Assembly: GCA_020536535.1 (NCBI GenBank)
Contig: JAHLWZ010000471.1
Location: 1 to 32,919 of the forward strand
From: Pelomyxa schiedti
Taxonomy: Eukaryota; Evosea; Pelobiontida; Pelomyxidae
Direction of reading: 5' to 3'
Length of the DNA: 32,919 nucleotides
Both the position numbers and the translations under genes were made by a program. The notes beneath the pieces were generated by a model. That model saw nothing but the letters and a program-made list of their open reading frames with translations. It did not search any database and was not told the origin of the DNA. This document shows positions 1-9,824 of this stretch, one piece after another (position 1 is the first letter of the stretch; the number at the start of each line of letters is the position of its first letter).

Positions 1-458
1 GCTCAGACCAACCTTTCTTCTCCTCCCTCCCCTCCACTCACCCCCCATCTCCTGCTTGGCACCAACAAACCAAAAACACAAACAACTAATTGGAGATAAG
101 TAATCAAAGAGAAAGGAAAGGACAAGGGTCCACATATGTTCTTCACAAAACAAAAAAAATTTTCCCCTTAGAAATACCAACTGTCCACCTTGTCTACATG
201 TTGCAGACTCAAACCTGTTAAAAACAGTGAAAAAACATGGCTTTTCCCCATTGGTAAAACAGCCGCCCGGGCGGCTGTTTTATTTTTTTTTCCTTATTAA
301 AACAGCCGCCGGGCGGCTGTTTTGAGGGGGCGGCTGGGCGGCTTTTTTTACAGGAAAGTGATAGGGAAAAAAACAGCCGCCCTTTGACCCAGATATGTGC
401 CCCCCCTTTGTAGTACATCTGCATTTACTACCTCCTAACAGCCTCGTAGGGAATTTTC
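1..458. other. Intergenic region, no gene recognised
   Basis: I see no convincing coding region here. The left 60 bases are pyrimidine-rich. The interval 256-380 holds a cluster of GC-rich palindromes set in A/T runs, listed separately. The small open frames are low-complexity shadows of that repeat. Confidence 0.5.
256..375. repeat. Cluster of GC-rich palindromes (hairpin-forming)
   Basis: Positions 256-281 form a perfect 26-base palindrome centred on CCCGGG, with arms reading AAAACAGCCGCCC. Positions 299-323 repeat almost the same palindrome with 12-base arms around one central base. A third, looser pair follows: GGGCGGC then T-rich near 336-349, facing A-rich then CAGCCGCCC at about 367-383. 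The repeated CAGCCGCC/GGCGGCTG core with A/T flanks could fold as DNA cruciforms or RNA hairpins, or be a lineage-specific dispersed repeat. Its function is unknown. Confidence 0.75.
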
Positions 459-641
459 TTGCTTAAGTTGTCCAAGAAGGTTAAAAGTGCAACCCCGGGT
501 TTATCAGTTGCTGTGGAGCCGTATCCATACCACCTAGAGCTAAAATCTGTAGTCTGGAGGGCAGAGCAAATCGTTTTTACAGATGAAGCTGGTGATATTA
601 CAAAGAGGTTGGAGGAATACCTTTATTTATTTGTTAATTAA
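459..641 (+). other. Possible C-terminal coding fragment, unknown
   Basis: A 60-residue open frame ends in TAA at 641. Its composition is protein-like (VEPYPYHLELKSV, VVWRAEQIVFTD, DITKRLEEYL), but it has no clear start context and no upstream exon that I could join in phase. It could be the last exon of a gene whose body lies to the left, or a relic. No family was recognised. Confidence 0.2.
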
Positions 642-860
642 AAATATAGAATGAAATTATGGCTGGCTGTGGCATCCCCGTTCCAAAATATGGCCAGGTA
701 CTGCCAATCCGGTTATCTTTTGTATTCATACCGATTTAAATCGAAGTTATTGCAGCCATAGGAGTTGTGCAGCCTGGGCTTATGTTAGATTGAAGTGTGG
801 GGGATATTGGAGGCATAGGATTTTCTTTCAATAGGCGGGGTAAATACAAATCAGGAGAGG

Positions 861-1494
861 CTATGAAGGAGCTAAAAGAGCCGTAGGGGAATAAGAGCCG
901 GGAGAGGCTGGAAAAGAGCTGGGAGGTGCCATGAAGGAGCGAGGAGAGGCTTGGATATAGCTTGGGGGGAAGGCAAGAGGAAAAGGGGTGTACGGAGCCG
1001 GACTGAAATAAACAGTAGGAGAGGATAGTTTGTTTTGAGAGAACCCTGACTAATCTTTGAAAACTTGGAGGAGCTGGTACAACAAGGGGAACCAACAGAA
1101 GCAGATTACGTTGTACCGCTCGTGAGAGGAGTCATATTCTGCTCTGCTTGTGACCTGGGAGGCACAAGCTGGGAGGACCATTGGTGTATGAGTAACATAG
1201 ATACTTGTTGTGGGGGAAGTGGAAGACATGAAACGGGAGGGTGTATTCTGACTGAAGTTGAAAATCAGTGGGAGTTGAAGGGCTCACTAGGGAATCTGGA
1301 GAGACCACTGGAGTTCCAATTGGTGGAGAAGGAGGCAACAATTGTGATGGAGGAGGAAGCCGTGCTTGCATTTGTGGATTCTGTTCCTGTACAGCAACCC
1401 ACTCACGAACCAACTGAGAGACATGGGCATAAAACAGACTCATGCACTGTTGCCAACCAGAATGTACGTCTTTTTGAGTGAGGGCCTGGAAAGT
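861..1494 (-). CDS. 3' exons of an unknown Pro/Ser-rich protein (partial)
   Basis: Three minus-strand exons join in phase 0: 1494-1288, 1154-1110 and 1049-861, with TAG at 861-863. The first encodes a helical stretch (GWQQCMSLFYAHVSQLV) followed by a Pro-rich linker. The last encodes about 62 residues dominated by Pro, Ser, Tyr and Phe (SSPTVYFSPAPYTPFP). The second donor is GTAATC and the first is a canonical GTGAGC. I could not join the first exon upstream: the GTAAGT donor at about 1530 is in a different phase. The gene may start beyond it or be degenerate together with the GTPase relic next to it. No family was recognised. Confidence 0.35.
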
Positions 1495-1639
1495 CTTGAG
1501 GAAGGACAATAGCTTTGACGGAACTTACTATTTTCACCTTCTCTGTCTTTACTCCTTTTCTCTGCTTTCATTCGTTCTGCTTCACTTTTATCTCTGCTTC
1601 TGATGACGTAGTGGGTGTTTCCTGCTGCTCTTCAATAGT

Positions 1640-2206
1640 ATTGTTAAAGTGTAGTCGTGGAGATTATCAGTTGTGCAGTGAGATCGAGCTTGTTCCCCAC
1701 CACAATGATGAATGCACATGAGAAACCCTTTGGTGGTGCAGGTCAGTGACATGGACCAGTGTCCCAGAGCTTTCCAAAAAGGGTAGTAAGACAACAGTGA
1801 GGCAGCCACGCAACCTCAAGTTTAACCTGGTCCGTGCCGTTCACAGTCACCTTTGTAAGAGGGGCTGTGCTCCACTGTAACGGAATTGTCGAGAGGGACG
1901 CCCCAGTACCAGTACAGTACTGTACATCAGGGTCGTCTTGCCAGCCACGTTGTCATCCAGCAGAACCACCTTATTACGGTGCTGGGCCGTCCCTATTCGC
2001 TTAAGCTTGTCCACTGCAATAACTTCCAGTGTCGTTTGTGAAGAGAGTTCAGATCCTTGATGACCCACAACGTCTCCCCAGACTAGTTGTGAAGTCTCCA
2101 CAGATGTTGTGCGACGGCGTAGCTGCTCTTCGCAGACATCTTTTCCGATAAGGGAAATTCTCTGTACAAAGGGAGGGAACCCTGTTCGTCTCAACATCCA
2201 CAACAA
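1640..2206 (-). pseudogene. Decayed Rab/Ras-like small GTPase relic
   Basis: Three pieces of a small GTPase lie in order on the minus strand. The first is a P-loop-like stretch KVVLLDDNVAGKTTLM, with the first Gly of GxxxxGKT changed to Asp. The second is a beta2-beta3 stretch KVTVNGTDQVKLE, joinable in phase to LWDTG. The third is a G4 motif, AFIIVVGNKLDL. About 80 nt separate WDTG from the G4 piece, whereas a Rab would need roughly 150 nt for switch II and helix 2. I found no in-phase splice that bridges the gap, and no G5 or C-terminal prenylation signal. The long leader before the P-loop has no recognisable domain. A pseudogene with an internal deletion is the simplest reading; a very diverged gene is less likely. 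Confidence 0.5.
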
Positions 2207-2250
2207 TTGATGTTCTCAAATAAAAATTTCACTCTCCATAAACAAATAGC

Positions 2251-3331
2251 ATGGCACTGGGATATCGCGCAGGTGGCCTCGCCCTTACTATTTTCTGTGT
2301 TCTACTGCTCCGTTGGATGTGGTCACCAGTCTCAATAGGGGACCCTTCCGATTCGGCTTGTCCCATAATCCCGCGGCCCGCTGCTCCATCCCCCTCGTTT
2401 GGCATCCAGGCCAGTATCCCGTGGGACCTCTGGCGCCGCTCAATGTACAAGTCCCACGGGAGCAGCGGTCCAGAGGGGCTGACCGTGACCCACCGGTGTC
2501 CCGCCGCATCAAAGTGGGATTCTGTTGTGAGCTACCAAGGTCGCGATGTCCTCTTCAGTGACACGACCTCTCGTTCCATGTTGAGCTCGCACACTCTCTA
2601 CAATGGCTACTTCGACGTTTTGGACTGCCACGGCAACAAGCTTTACACAGTGGTTCCCAAAAGTACAATGTATGTGAATATCTTGTAGATTTCACACCGC
2701 AGCCCATTAGTTGTAAATACTTATTATAAATATTATATTTATTGATAACGATACAGCAACTTAGTTGGTTATTGTTACTGATATTTCCTCCCCAGCTCTG
2801 TTGTTAGAACTATATCGGGAATGTTGCAGTCTACCACTGTTGCAACCATCCATGAACCTCTGAATGACGCTGTTGTTGGGTCAGTAGTTGGTACGCTGCA
2901 TGGATTCCTGAACATATCATTCATTGATGCTCAGAATAACACCGTTGCTCAGTCATATTACAAAAGAGTGTGTTGTACCCTGTCACTGTTTGAATTCAAT
3001 ACTTAAGCACAAGCAGGATGGACTGAGAGTTCACTATGAAATTGAGGTGGTTGATCCAGAATCACCACTCTCTGACCCCGCTTTCCTGAGCCTCTATACT
3101 GCCGTTACCAGATGGGATATAGAAAAGAAGGATGGTTGCAATTCCCTCGTGTGGTGGGTGTATTGGCCATTTGTTGGGACCCTGGCGTTGCTTGCTCTTG
3201 CAGGAATTTCAATGTGCTTGACTGGACCAACAAAGTCAAAAGAAGGTGAGGATAAGAAAGAGGGGCAACAATCTCCAGTGCCTGAACCAACACCACAAAC
3301 CACAGACACGAAGCTGGAAAAAACAGAATAG
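2251..3331 (+). CDS. Two-TM protein, possibly LURP1/tubby-like beta domain
   Basis: Three exons (2251-2669, 2796-2967, 3008-3331) join in phase to give 304 residues; the second intron is only 40 nt. An N-terminal hydrophobic segment (about residues 9-24) follows MALGYRAG. A C-terminal transmembrane segment is visible (WWVYWPFVGTLALLALAGI). It is followed by a Lys/Glu/Pro-rich, probably cytosolic tail. The middle is rich in beta-type strands with alternating hydrophobics (YFDVLDCHGNKLYTVV, FLNISFIDAQNNTVAQ). It loosely resembles LURP1/scramblase/tubby barrels (F-x-V-x-D-x-x-G-x-x-L), but I hold that family call weakly. The exon structure itself is well supported. Confidence 0.75.
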
Positions 3332-3573
3332 AACTCTGTTTCTCCCACAGTCTTTTTGATCATCAATTTCTGTGACTTTGGGCGAAAATGGTGTCCCTCT
3401 GGTCGGTGTGACTGGCCTGTGGTTTATGATGCAACAAGTGTTCCTCCACCCTCAGTCTCAGAGTCTCTGAAGGCTGCACCTCAGAGATCGGAAAAAGACA
3501 ATCAACTGTCTTTTAAATGATCTGAGGCAAAACAACCATTCGTTCGCTCAACGATCAATCAAGAAAACAGTAC
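3332..3573. other. Intergenic spacer upstream of cysteate synthase
   Basis: This 242-base spacer lies between two genes on the same strand. I see no conserved element in it. It presumably carries the 3' end of the upstream gene and the promoter of the cysteate synthase gene. Confidence 0.4.
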
Positions 3574-5334
3574 ATGCAACCGGAATTGCGACCCACGTCG
3601 TATGCACTACGGTGCCTGAGGTGCGGCAAAGTACGTTGCCGACACAGATATTGCTTGTTGTTGTAGTGCATCACCGTTGTAAGGGGGTTTCTTGAAGGTG
3701 GTGGGTGTATTTACAACACGATATCGTAGGAGTACCGCGACAATGAAAAGTGGAGGCTCAGTTGCGACAACTGCGCCACGCACGGTCCCGCCCTGCTTCG
3801 TGCGGAATACGACCAAAGATCCTTCGTTGTGGATCGCAGTATCCCTGGTTAGTGCTTTCTTTCTTGGGCCCAAGGGATACAAACCCTTTTGGGCGTCCAA
3901 TGCATTGTTGACACAAACTGACAACTTTTGCCAGGCGTGTTGCGCATGCACGAATGGTTGCCAATAAATCGCTGTATTCCAGGACTGGCGTCATCGTCCA
4001 CACTCACTCCTGCGGTGTGGCGCAGCCCCGAACTGGCGTTAGCACTGGGAATGACTGCACCCTCTGGAAAACCTGCTTCTGATGACAGCTGGTGTCGTTT
4101 GTGGGTTGCATTCTCTGGTCATCATCCAAGGCGCGGCGCAGAGATGCACTCATGCACGTTCAAGGAGCTGGAAGCTGTTTGCGCTTGTTCAAGGCTGGTA
4201 GGAGAAATGATTGATAAAACCCTTGTTGTTGCCTCTGCTGGAAATACTGCCAGGGCTTTTGCTCAGGTTAACTTTGGCCTTTCATTGTCAAAGAGTTGAT
4301 TGCACCCCAAGGTTTATTCCAACACTGGATCGTCTCTTGTCATTGTAGTTCCTCAAGCAGCTGCGGGGAATCTTTGGTCACTTCAACCATTTTCCCCCAA
4401 AGTTAGACTTGTGAGTGTAACTGGAGAGGGTGCTGACTATGCTGATGCAATCAAGTATATCCTTCAAGTAACAAATCATCAAATAAAACTCTACTAGACT
4501 GGCAGGACTGCTAGCAGCAAGGCCAGGGTTTTATTCTGAGGGTGGTGCCGGAAATGTAGCACGTAGGGATGGAATGGGGAGTGTGGTGCTCTGCGCAGCT
4601 GAAGCGATGGGAGAAATCCCACAGTTTGTTTGAATTGTCAGAACTATCATAGGAACTCATTACTTATACTAGGCACTACTTCCAAGCCATTGGTTCGGGG
4701 ACAGGAGCAATAGCAGCCCACGAAATGGCAATCCGTTTAAGGGCGGATCCACGGTTTTCTGCAGCCCCTACTATGCGATTACACGTGTCACAGAACATAC
4801 CATATACACCAATGTCTGATGCTTGGCTAAATGGGAGGCAAAATCACATTAAAAGCATTCCAGAAGCTGAAGCAAAAGCCAGAATATCTCAGGTGTCCGC
4901 ATTTGTCCTCACAAATCGAACTCCACCGTGTGTCTAATCCCCAGTAATTGATAATACTGAAAAAATGTGACAGGTACTCCATCTGTGGCGGAGTGTATGA
5001 CTGCATGGTAGCCAGTGATGGGCAGGCCTATTGCGTTACAAATGAAGAAGCATACGCCGCGGCACATATATTTCAGTCAATAGAGGGAGTTGATGTGGAC
5101 CCGGCTGCAGCCGTTGCACTCGGCTCTCTGCGGCAAGCCATTTCCCGGGGGACCATCACTGCCAGTGACAGTGTGCTTGTCAACATCACAGGAGGCGGCC
5201 AGTCCCTCCTCAAAAAGGAGCACTCGTCGGAACTCGTATACCTCAAGCCATGGGCCACAGTCGACTGCAACGCCATCAACGACCACACTGTGGACTCCCT
5301 CGTTTCCCAAATTACTTTCGAGCACTCTTCATAG
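3574..5334 (+). CDS. Cysteate synthase (PLP fold type II), eukaryotic, 7 exons
   Basis: Seven exons (3574-3630, 3730-3847, 3935-4266, 4312-4454, 4498-4623, 4673-4927, 4974-5334) join in phase to 463 residues. Introns are 99, 87, 45, 43, 49 and 46 nt. Visible parts in order: an N-terminal CxxC...CxxC zinc-ribbon-like segment (LRCLRCGKEYRD, LSCDNC); the PLP lysine in SCTFKELEA (Lys135); VVASAGNTARAFAQ; VTGEGADYADAI; EGGAGNVARRDGMGS; HYFQAIGSGTG; SQNIPYTPMSDAW; TNRTPPYS, formed across the last splice; and the phosphate-binding NITGGG. Length and motif order match archaeal cysteate synthase, a threonine-synthase relative. That enzyme converts O-phosphoserine and sulfite to L-cysteate (EC 2.5.1.76). 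No targeting peptide is evident, so the protein is probably cytosolic. A threonine synthase is less likely given the TNRTPPYS and SQNIPYTPM motifs. Neighbouring genes are unrelated. Confidence 0.85.
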
Positions 5335-5498
5335 ACCGACGCAAGTTATTTGGCAGGAAAATCTTCAGAAGAGCTAAAAAATCCCCCTCCTAAAATTAGT
5401 TGTATCCATTCTCACAATTACCGTTTTTTTCCCGTTACAAGAATGCAAAAAAACGACAAACCGCTTGGGAAAGCGAAACGAAAATAAGAAACCAACGA

Positions 5499-6289
5499 AT
5501 GGCAACCGAAGGTACACCAGCAGAGCCGTCGGAGCCGTGTCCACTAAAGTGCGGGACAACGGAGCTGTTCGCGCCGTGCACGCCTCCCGGAGGCGGGTGC
5601 TGCGCGCTGACGATCTCGGCAGACAAGGGCGTGTGGACCCACGAGCAGGCGATGAACCTGACGTGGTACCACAACTCAACTTACTGCACCGCCGATACGT
5701 TCCGCCTGGCCGCGTCGTCGTGGGAGGCCGCGTGCGGGGTGAAGTTCATCCAGGTGTTCGACCCCAGCAAGGCCGTCTTCCAAGTTGTGGACGCGGGGGA
5801 GAATGAAGAGCAGGACAAGCGCCTGGCCAACGTAATCGCGTTCGCGTTCTTCCCGAAGGATCTGCCGCCCCACCGCGTAGTGTGCATGGCTTTGATGACA
5901 CAGTCGCCTAAGATGGCCGTAGCGGTGCTGAGGCACGAACTGGGCCACGTGCTGGGATGGAGGCACGAGCACATGTGGGAAAACTCTGAAGAACTCGCAG
6001 CAAAACTGTGAGTGTGTTTGGGTGTTTGATGTGTGTCAATCAGTAATTTCTGTTCACTCTTAGATTACCAACATAATAAACTGATTCTAAAGTAAAATCC
6101 CAACATAGGAAGTTCTCAGATGGAAGCCGTGAGCTACCTGACGCGAATTGCTACCAGCTGACAGAGTACGATAGGGTGTCGATCATGAACTATCTGAAGC
6201 TATGGCAAGACAGTGCAGCTGGAAGAGTCACGGACCTCAGCGCGAACGACATCCTGGGCAGTAGAATCGTTTACCCAAAAAAATCATAG
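5499..6289 (+). CDS. Astacin/metzincin-like zinc metalloprotease, copy 1
   Basis: Two exons (5499-6007, 6109-6289) join in phase to 229 residues. The zinc site is HELGHVLGWRHEH (starting near residue 146), which has the HExxHxxGxxH pattern of metzincins. The Met-turn is in EYDRVSIMNYL in exon 2. An upstream ASSWEAACGVKFIQV stretch matches the N-terminal subdomain of astacin/matrixin-like proteases. There is no signal peptide and no obvious prodomain, which is unusual for secreted astacins; a cytosolic or unconventionally released enzyme is possible. The start is set by ATG after ACCAACG, matching the second copy. Exon 1 is markedly GC-rich. The tandem partner begins about 150 bases downstream. 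Confidence 0.85.
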
Positions 6290-6440
6290 CCATCGCTACT
6301 TCCCAGCACCTAATGGTCCCCTTGGCACACAGATCTTAATATTTTTCCAAAACCCCGAAGAACTTTACTAGAAATGGAAAAACCTTTGACGAAACCACCG
6401 GTTTTTAAAGAGACAAAAAAAACAAAAAAGAAACCAACCA

Positions 6441-7411
6441 ATGGCAGCAACCGAAGGCACTCCAGCCACTCCGTCCGATATGCCAAAGTGCGTGACCGAG
6501 GAGAGGTACTTCGGGCCGCCGTGCCCACCGACGCCCACGGGAGGCGAGCCCTGCGCGCTGACGATCTCGGCCGACATGGGCGTGTGGACCCACGAGCAGG
6601 CGCTGAACCTGACGTGGTACCACAACTCCAAGAACTGCAGCGCCGAGGCGTTCCGGCTGGCCGCGTCGTCGTGGGAGGCCGCGTGCGCCGTCAAGTTCGT
6701 GCAGGTGACCGACCCCAGCAAGGCCCTCTTCGACGTAATAGACGCGACGCCGCAGGAGGAGAAGGCCATGCCGACGACCATAGCGTTCGCGTTCTTCCCG
6801 AGGCAGGCGCCGCCCCACCACGTCGTGTGCTTCGCGAAGATGCTGAACGAGGGGACGCGAAACATCGCGATCGCGGTGGTGAGGCACGAGCTGGGCCACG
6901 TGCTGGGATGGAGGCACGAGCACATGTGGGACCAGACTCCGGAATCACATTCACTGTGAGTGGGGCTTTCATTTTTTTTTTTCTCTTTTTTTTTGTAGTG
7001 GCTCTTTAGTTATTGGTGATGTTGTTGTTATTATTATTATTACGGAACATAAGACTCTAAATAAGCTAAGCAGTGTCTACTTGCCTTTTTCGTTTTTTAA
7101 AAATAGCTCATCTAAACCAGCATAGATACTTCCCAGACTCAAATGGGAATTGGATTCGCGAGCTACCCGACTCGAATTGCCACCAGCTGACAGAGTACGA
7201 TAGGCAGTCGATCATGAACTATCTGAAGATATGGGAGGACCAAAAGGCCAGAATTGTCACTGACCTCAGCGAGAACGACAAACTCGGCAGCCGGATGATG
7301 TACCCAAAATCAGAGCCGGTGTCACTACCAATCATGCCCATACAGCCAACAACATCTGAGCCGGACCCCATCATTGTCCCCTTTGACTCTGCTCCGCACT
7401 CCAAATCCTAA
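6441..7411 (+). CDS. Astacin/metzincin-like zinc metalloprotease, copy 2
   Basis: Two exons (6441-6955, 7126-7411) join in phase to 266 residues. It shares with copy 1 the HELGHVLGWRHEH zinc motif (near residue 149), the Met-turn context YDRQSIMNYL and most of exon 1, so the pair is a recent tandem duplication. Differences include an expanded Pro-rich N-terminal segment, a longer intron (170 versus 101 nt) and a roughly 35-residue Pro/Ser C-terminal extension absent from copy 1. The acceptor at 7124-7125 was chosen because the earlier AG at 7105-7106 breaks the frame. No signal peptide is visible. Confidence 0.85.
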
Positions 7412-7536
7412 CTTCGCACCACAACGTGTCCCAATCGGGCTTCCTTTTCCTCAGTGGAAAATTTGGGTTGTTTTAAAACCGTATTTCATAACTTTGTGTT
7501 CATTTTTACTGACAAAGAAAGAGTTTGTTTGATCAA

Positions 7537-8766
7537 TCAAGAAAAGCAGAAGGGATAACCAAGTTGATGATCAGGTGCTGAAGGGAGAGCTACACGGAGC
7601 ACAGTGAAGCCTGTGAGTGGTTCCTTCACTATCAATTCACTGTCCTGAATGTAAAACAACACTCCAGACTCTACTAGAGGGTAACAGAGTTGGCCATTTT
7701 CTGTGAGTGGAAGTACCAAGAGTGGCCCTCCAAAGTTGTTACAGTCCCAGATTTCACACAGACAGCTGGGAATTCCAAATTCATCCTCCCTCTCTCTAAG
7801 ATAAGACACAGCAAACAGATGTGCACTCAATCGTGACATTCTATACACCATCTTTGTTGACCACAGAATAAACACCTGGGGGTTGTTCTCGAAAACCAGG
7901 ATGCAGTAGCCTGTTCCATCATCATTGGTGACTAGCCCAATGAAACACCTGGAACCGCCTCCGTACATCATAATGGTTGCATTTCCGACGATGTAACATT
8001 TACCCACATCAAGCCTTGTTTCACTCAAGACACACAATGACTTCGACTCGAATGAGCTCTGAACGTCAATGACCACAAACACGCATCCCGCGTTCGAGCT
8101 GCGATCCCTCACCACCACAAGAAGCTCATTCACCACCGACTTGTTGAAGATAACCGTATCCACTCTGTGACTCACAGCAGAGTACTCGAGCCTGACAACA
8201 ACAGACGTGGCAGCAGGGTCCTCGTCCGAGAGCCTCCCAATCGACAGCCCCAGCATGTTTCCTTCCGTGACATCGCTTTCAAACGCGCTCGCCACGAACC
8301 ACGCGTGATTCACTGCGTAAGCGTGCAATACATCAGCATCATGCGGTGGCAGAACCCTCGGGAACAGCGGAACCTTGGCCCCGGTGGCCAAGTCACGCAG
8401 GCTCGTGGAAGGCGGCGGCTCCAGGCGGTGCGTGCTGTCAACCCAAACGGTATAGCGAGTGCCGCTATTAGCACCAGTTCCATCGTTTTCCGGCGTGATC
8501 ACGGGAGGGCCACCAAATGTTCCAAGAACAAGTGGTGACATTTCGAAGTTGATGGGCCAGGCGACGTTGTTGGCAAAGCAAAAGGGCTCGATTGTAAACC
8601 GTCGGCGCGTGTCCTTGACCATCTCCCACACGATCTTCACGGCACCCAGTGCCTCGGACGACGGGATTCGATTGTGGGACATGCCGCACCTCGGGTGCGA
8701 AACGAGGCACAGTGCAGCGAATTGGTCGTTGGCACGAAGGCTCACAGTAGCGGGCCGTGCTTGCAT
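7537..8766 (-). CDS. Intronless hypothetical protein, probably lineage-specific family
   Basis: A single uninterrupted frame encodes 409 residues, the only long single-exon gene here. The N-terminus DQFAALCLVSHPRCG followed by AVKIVWEMV looks like a short helical, F-box-like segment. The remainder is a series of hydrophobic beta strands with regular spacing (VVNELLVVVRD, CYIVGNATIMMYGGG, GYCILVFENNPQVFIL), which suggests a beta-propeller-like repeat. There is no signal peptide or membrane segment. I recall similar N-termini in archamoeba hypothetical proteins, but that is unverified. The flanking genes are transcribed away from or towards it with no operon logic. Confidence 0.8.
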   Translation of the reverse strand: MQARPATVSLRANDQFAALCLVSHPRCGMSHNRIPSSEALGAVKIVWEMVKDTRRRFTIEPFCFANNVAWPINFEMSPLVLGTFGGPPVITPENDGTGANSGTRYTVWVDSTHRLEPPPSTSLRDLATGAKVPLFPRVLPPHDADVLHAYAVNHAWFVASAFESDVTEGNMLGLSIGRLSDEDPAATSVVVRLEYSAVSHRVDTVIFNKSVVNELLVVVRDRSSNAGCVFVVIDVQSSFESKSLCVLSETRLDVGKCYIVGNATIMMYGGGSRCFIGLVTNDDGTGYCILVFENNPQVFILWSTKMVYRMSRLSAHLFAVSYLREREDEFGIPSCLCEIWDCNNFGGPLLVLPLTENGQLCYPLVESGVLFYIQDSELIVKEPLTGFTVLRVALPSAPDHQLGYPFCFS

Positions 8767-9396
8767 TTTGCGGAATCTATAGATTAATCAAGATCGGAAC
8801 GCGTTTTCCAGCCACACGAAACTCATCACTCGGGCGTTGTGTCACACCCACAAGGCTGGAGTACCACTTTTATAGATGATGACTCAGAACGCGTTGTCAC
8901 GCACAGTCCTTCCCGACCAGAGCGGCAGCAGGGGATCGCACGCATCGCACGCCATCTCGCGCGTCGTGTGGTACCCGATAGTAGAGCCCGGCCTGCAGCG
9001 ACGCGACGTGCCTCCGGCGGGTTAATAAGTTACAAAAGATCGGCTTGTTGCGGCGAGGAGTCCCGTAGCCCTGATGTGGATTAAGCACTTTCCTTACTGA
9101 ATCCGACGAGTTTTATGTCGTGTCAGCACTTTCTACCAAGTTCAGTAAATGGTCCCATACATCAAATTTTCTGCTGACAAGACTGCTTGGGGTTTCTACC
9201 CACAATCTTGAAGTGGCTAATGATTAAGTTCCACCTGGATTCCGTTGTCAAACAGGACGCACTGACTGTGTCTCTGTTCCGGCAAGTGCAAGGTGTAAAG
9301 AATGGCTTATGGGGTATTATTTATAATTATTAATTCAATCAAGATACAGCACAATTACTTCAAAGTTAATCATGACAAAAGTTCATCTCACTTGTA
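8767..9396. promoter_or_regulatory. Divergent intergenic region, probable promoters
   Basis: This stretch lies between the start of the minus-strand 409-residue gene and plus-strand genes, so it should contain the promoter of the former. It is GC-rich near 8850-9070 and AT-rich near 9310-9380. I saw no convincing TATA box, operator or RNA gene. Short open frames on both strands look like shadows. Confidence 0.35.
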
Positions 9397-9552
9397 ATGG
9401 AATATTACGTCTGTGACAACACACTCGAATCAGGAATTGGCATATCCGCGGATGATCTGCGCCTTCTTTCTTTCCCGAAAATGAAGGCCAGCCATGCCCT
9501 CAACCACTTTGAGACATTCTTGACAACATCATCCCTGCACTTTCAAATCTAA
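9397..9552 (+). CDS. Small ORF or gene fragment, 51 residues
   Basis: An ATG at 9397 opens a 51-residue frame ending at TAA 9550-9552. The sequence (YYVCDNTLESGIG, LSFPKMKASHALNHFE) has balanced, protein-like composition without low complexity. I found no in-phase donor that extends it. It may be a small protein, a first exon, or a relic of a duplicated gene. No family was recognised. Confidence 0.25.
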   Translation: MEYYVCDNTLESGIGISADDLRLLSFPKMKASHALNHFETFLTTSSLHFQI

Positions 9553-9824
9553 CAGCTGGGCATCACCAAGGCAGAGGTGTGTGATGGGGCTGAGGCATGA
9601 GTGTTTGGATTTTCTTTGACTGAAGGAGGAAAATAACTTGCCATGTTGTGCAGGCAAAAACAATTGTGAAAGTAAGAGCTGTCAACCAGTAGTCTGGAGC
9701 AACAATTGGACATCAATGGCCGTGAAGCCGGAAACAAAAAAGAAATTTGCGGATTCCGGTTTTGAGAAAGTCAACCTGCTGCAAACAGACAAAAAAAAAA
9801 GCAAAAAGTTCGAAGCAATCAACC

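Noticed and set aside
3928-5334. Cysteate synthase looks like a string of broken frames, suggesting a pseudogene.
   Set aside because: Each break coincides with a GT-AG intron of 43-99 nt, and all joins restore conserved motifs in phase.
3574-5334. Archaeal or bacterial contamination as the source of cysteate synthase.
   Set aside because: The gene has six introns of the same type as its neighbours and sits between clearly eukaryotic genes.
6368-6925. Long minus-strand frames opposite the metalloprotease exons.
   Set aside because: They mirror GC-rich coding exons, lack domains and occur at both copies only because the copies are similar.
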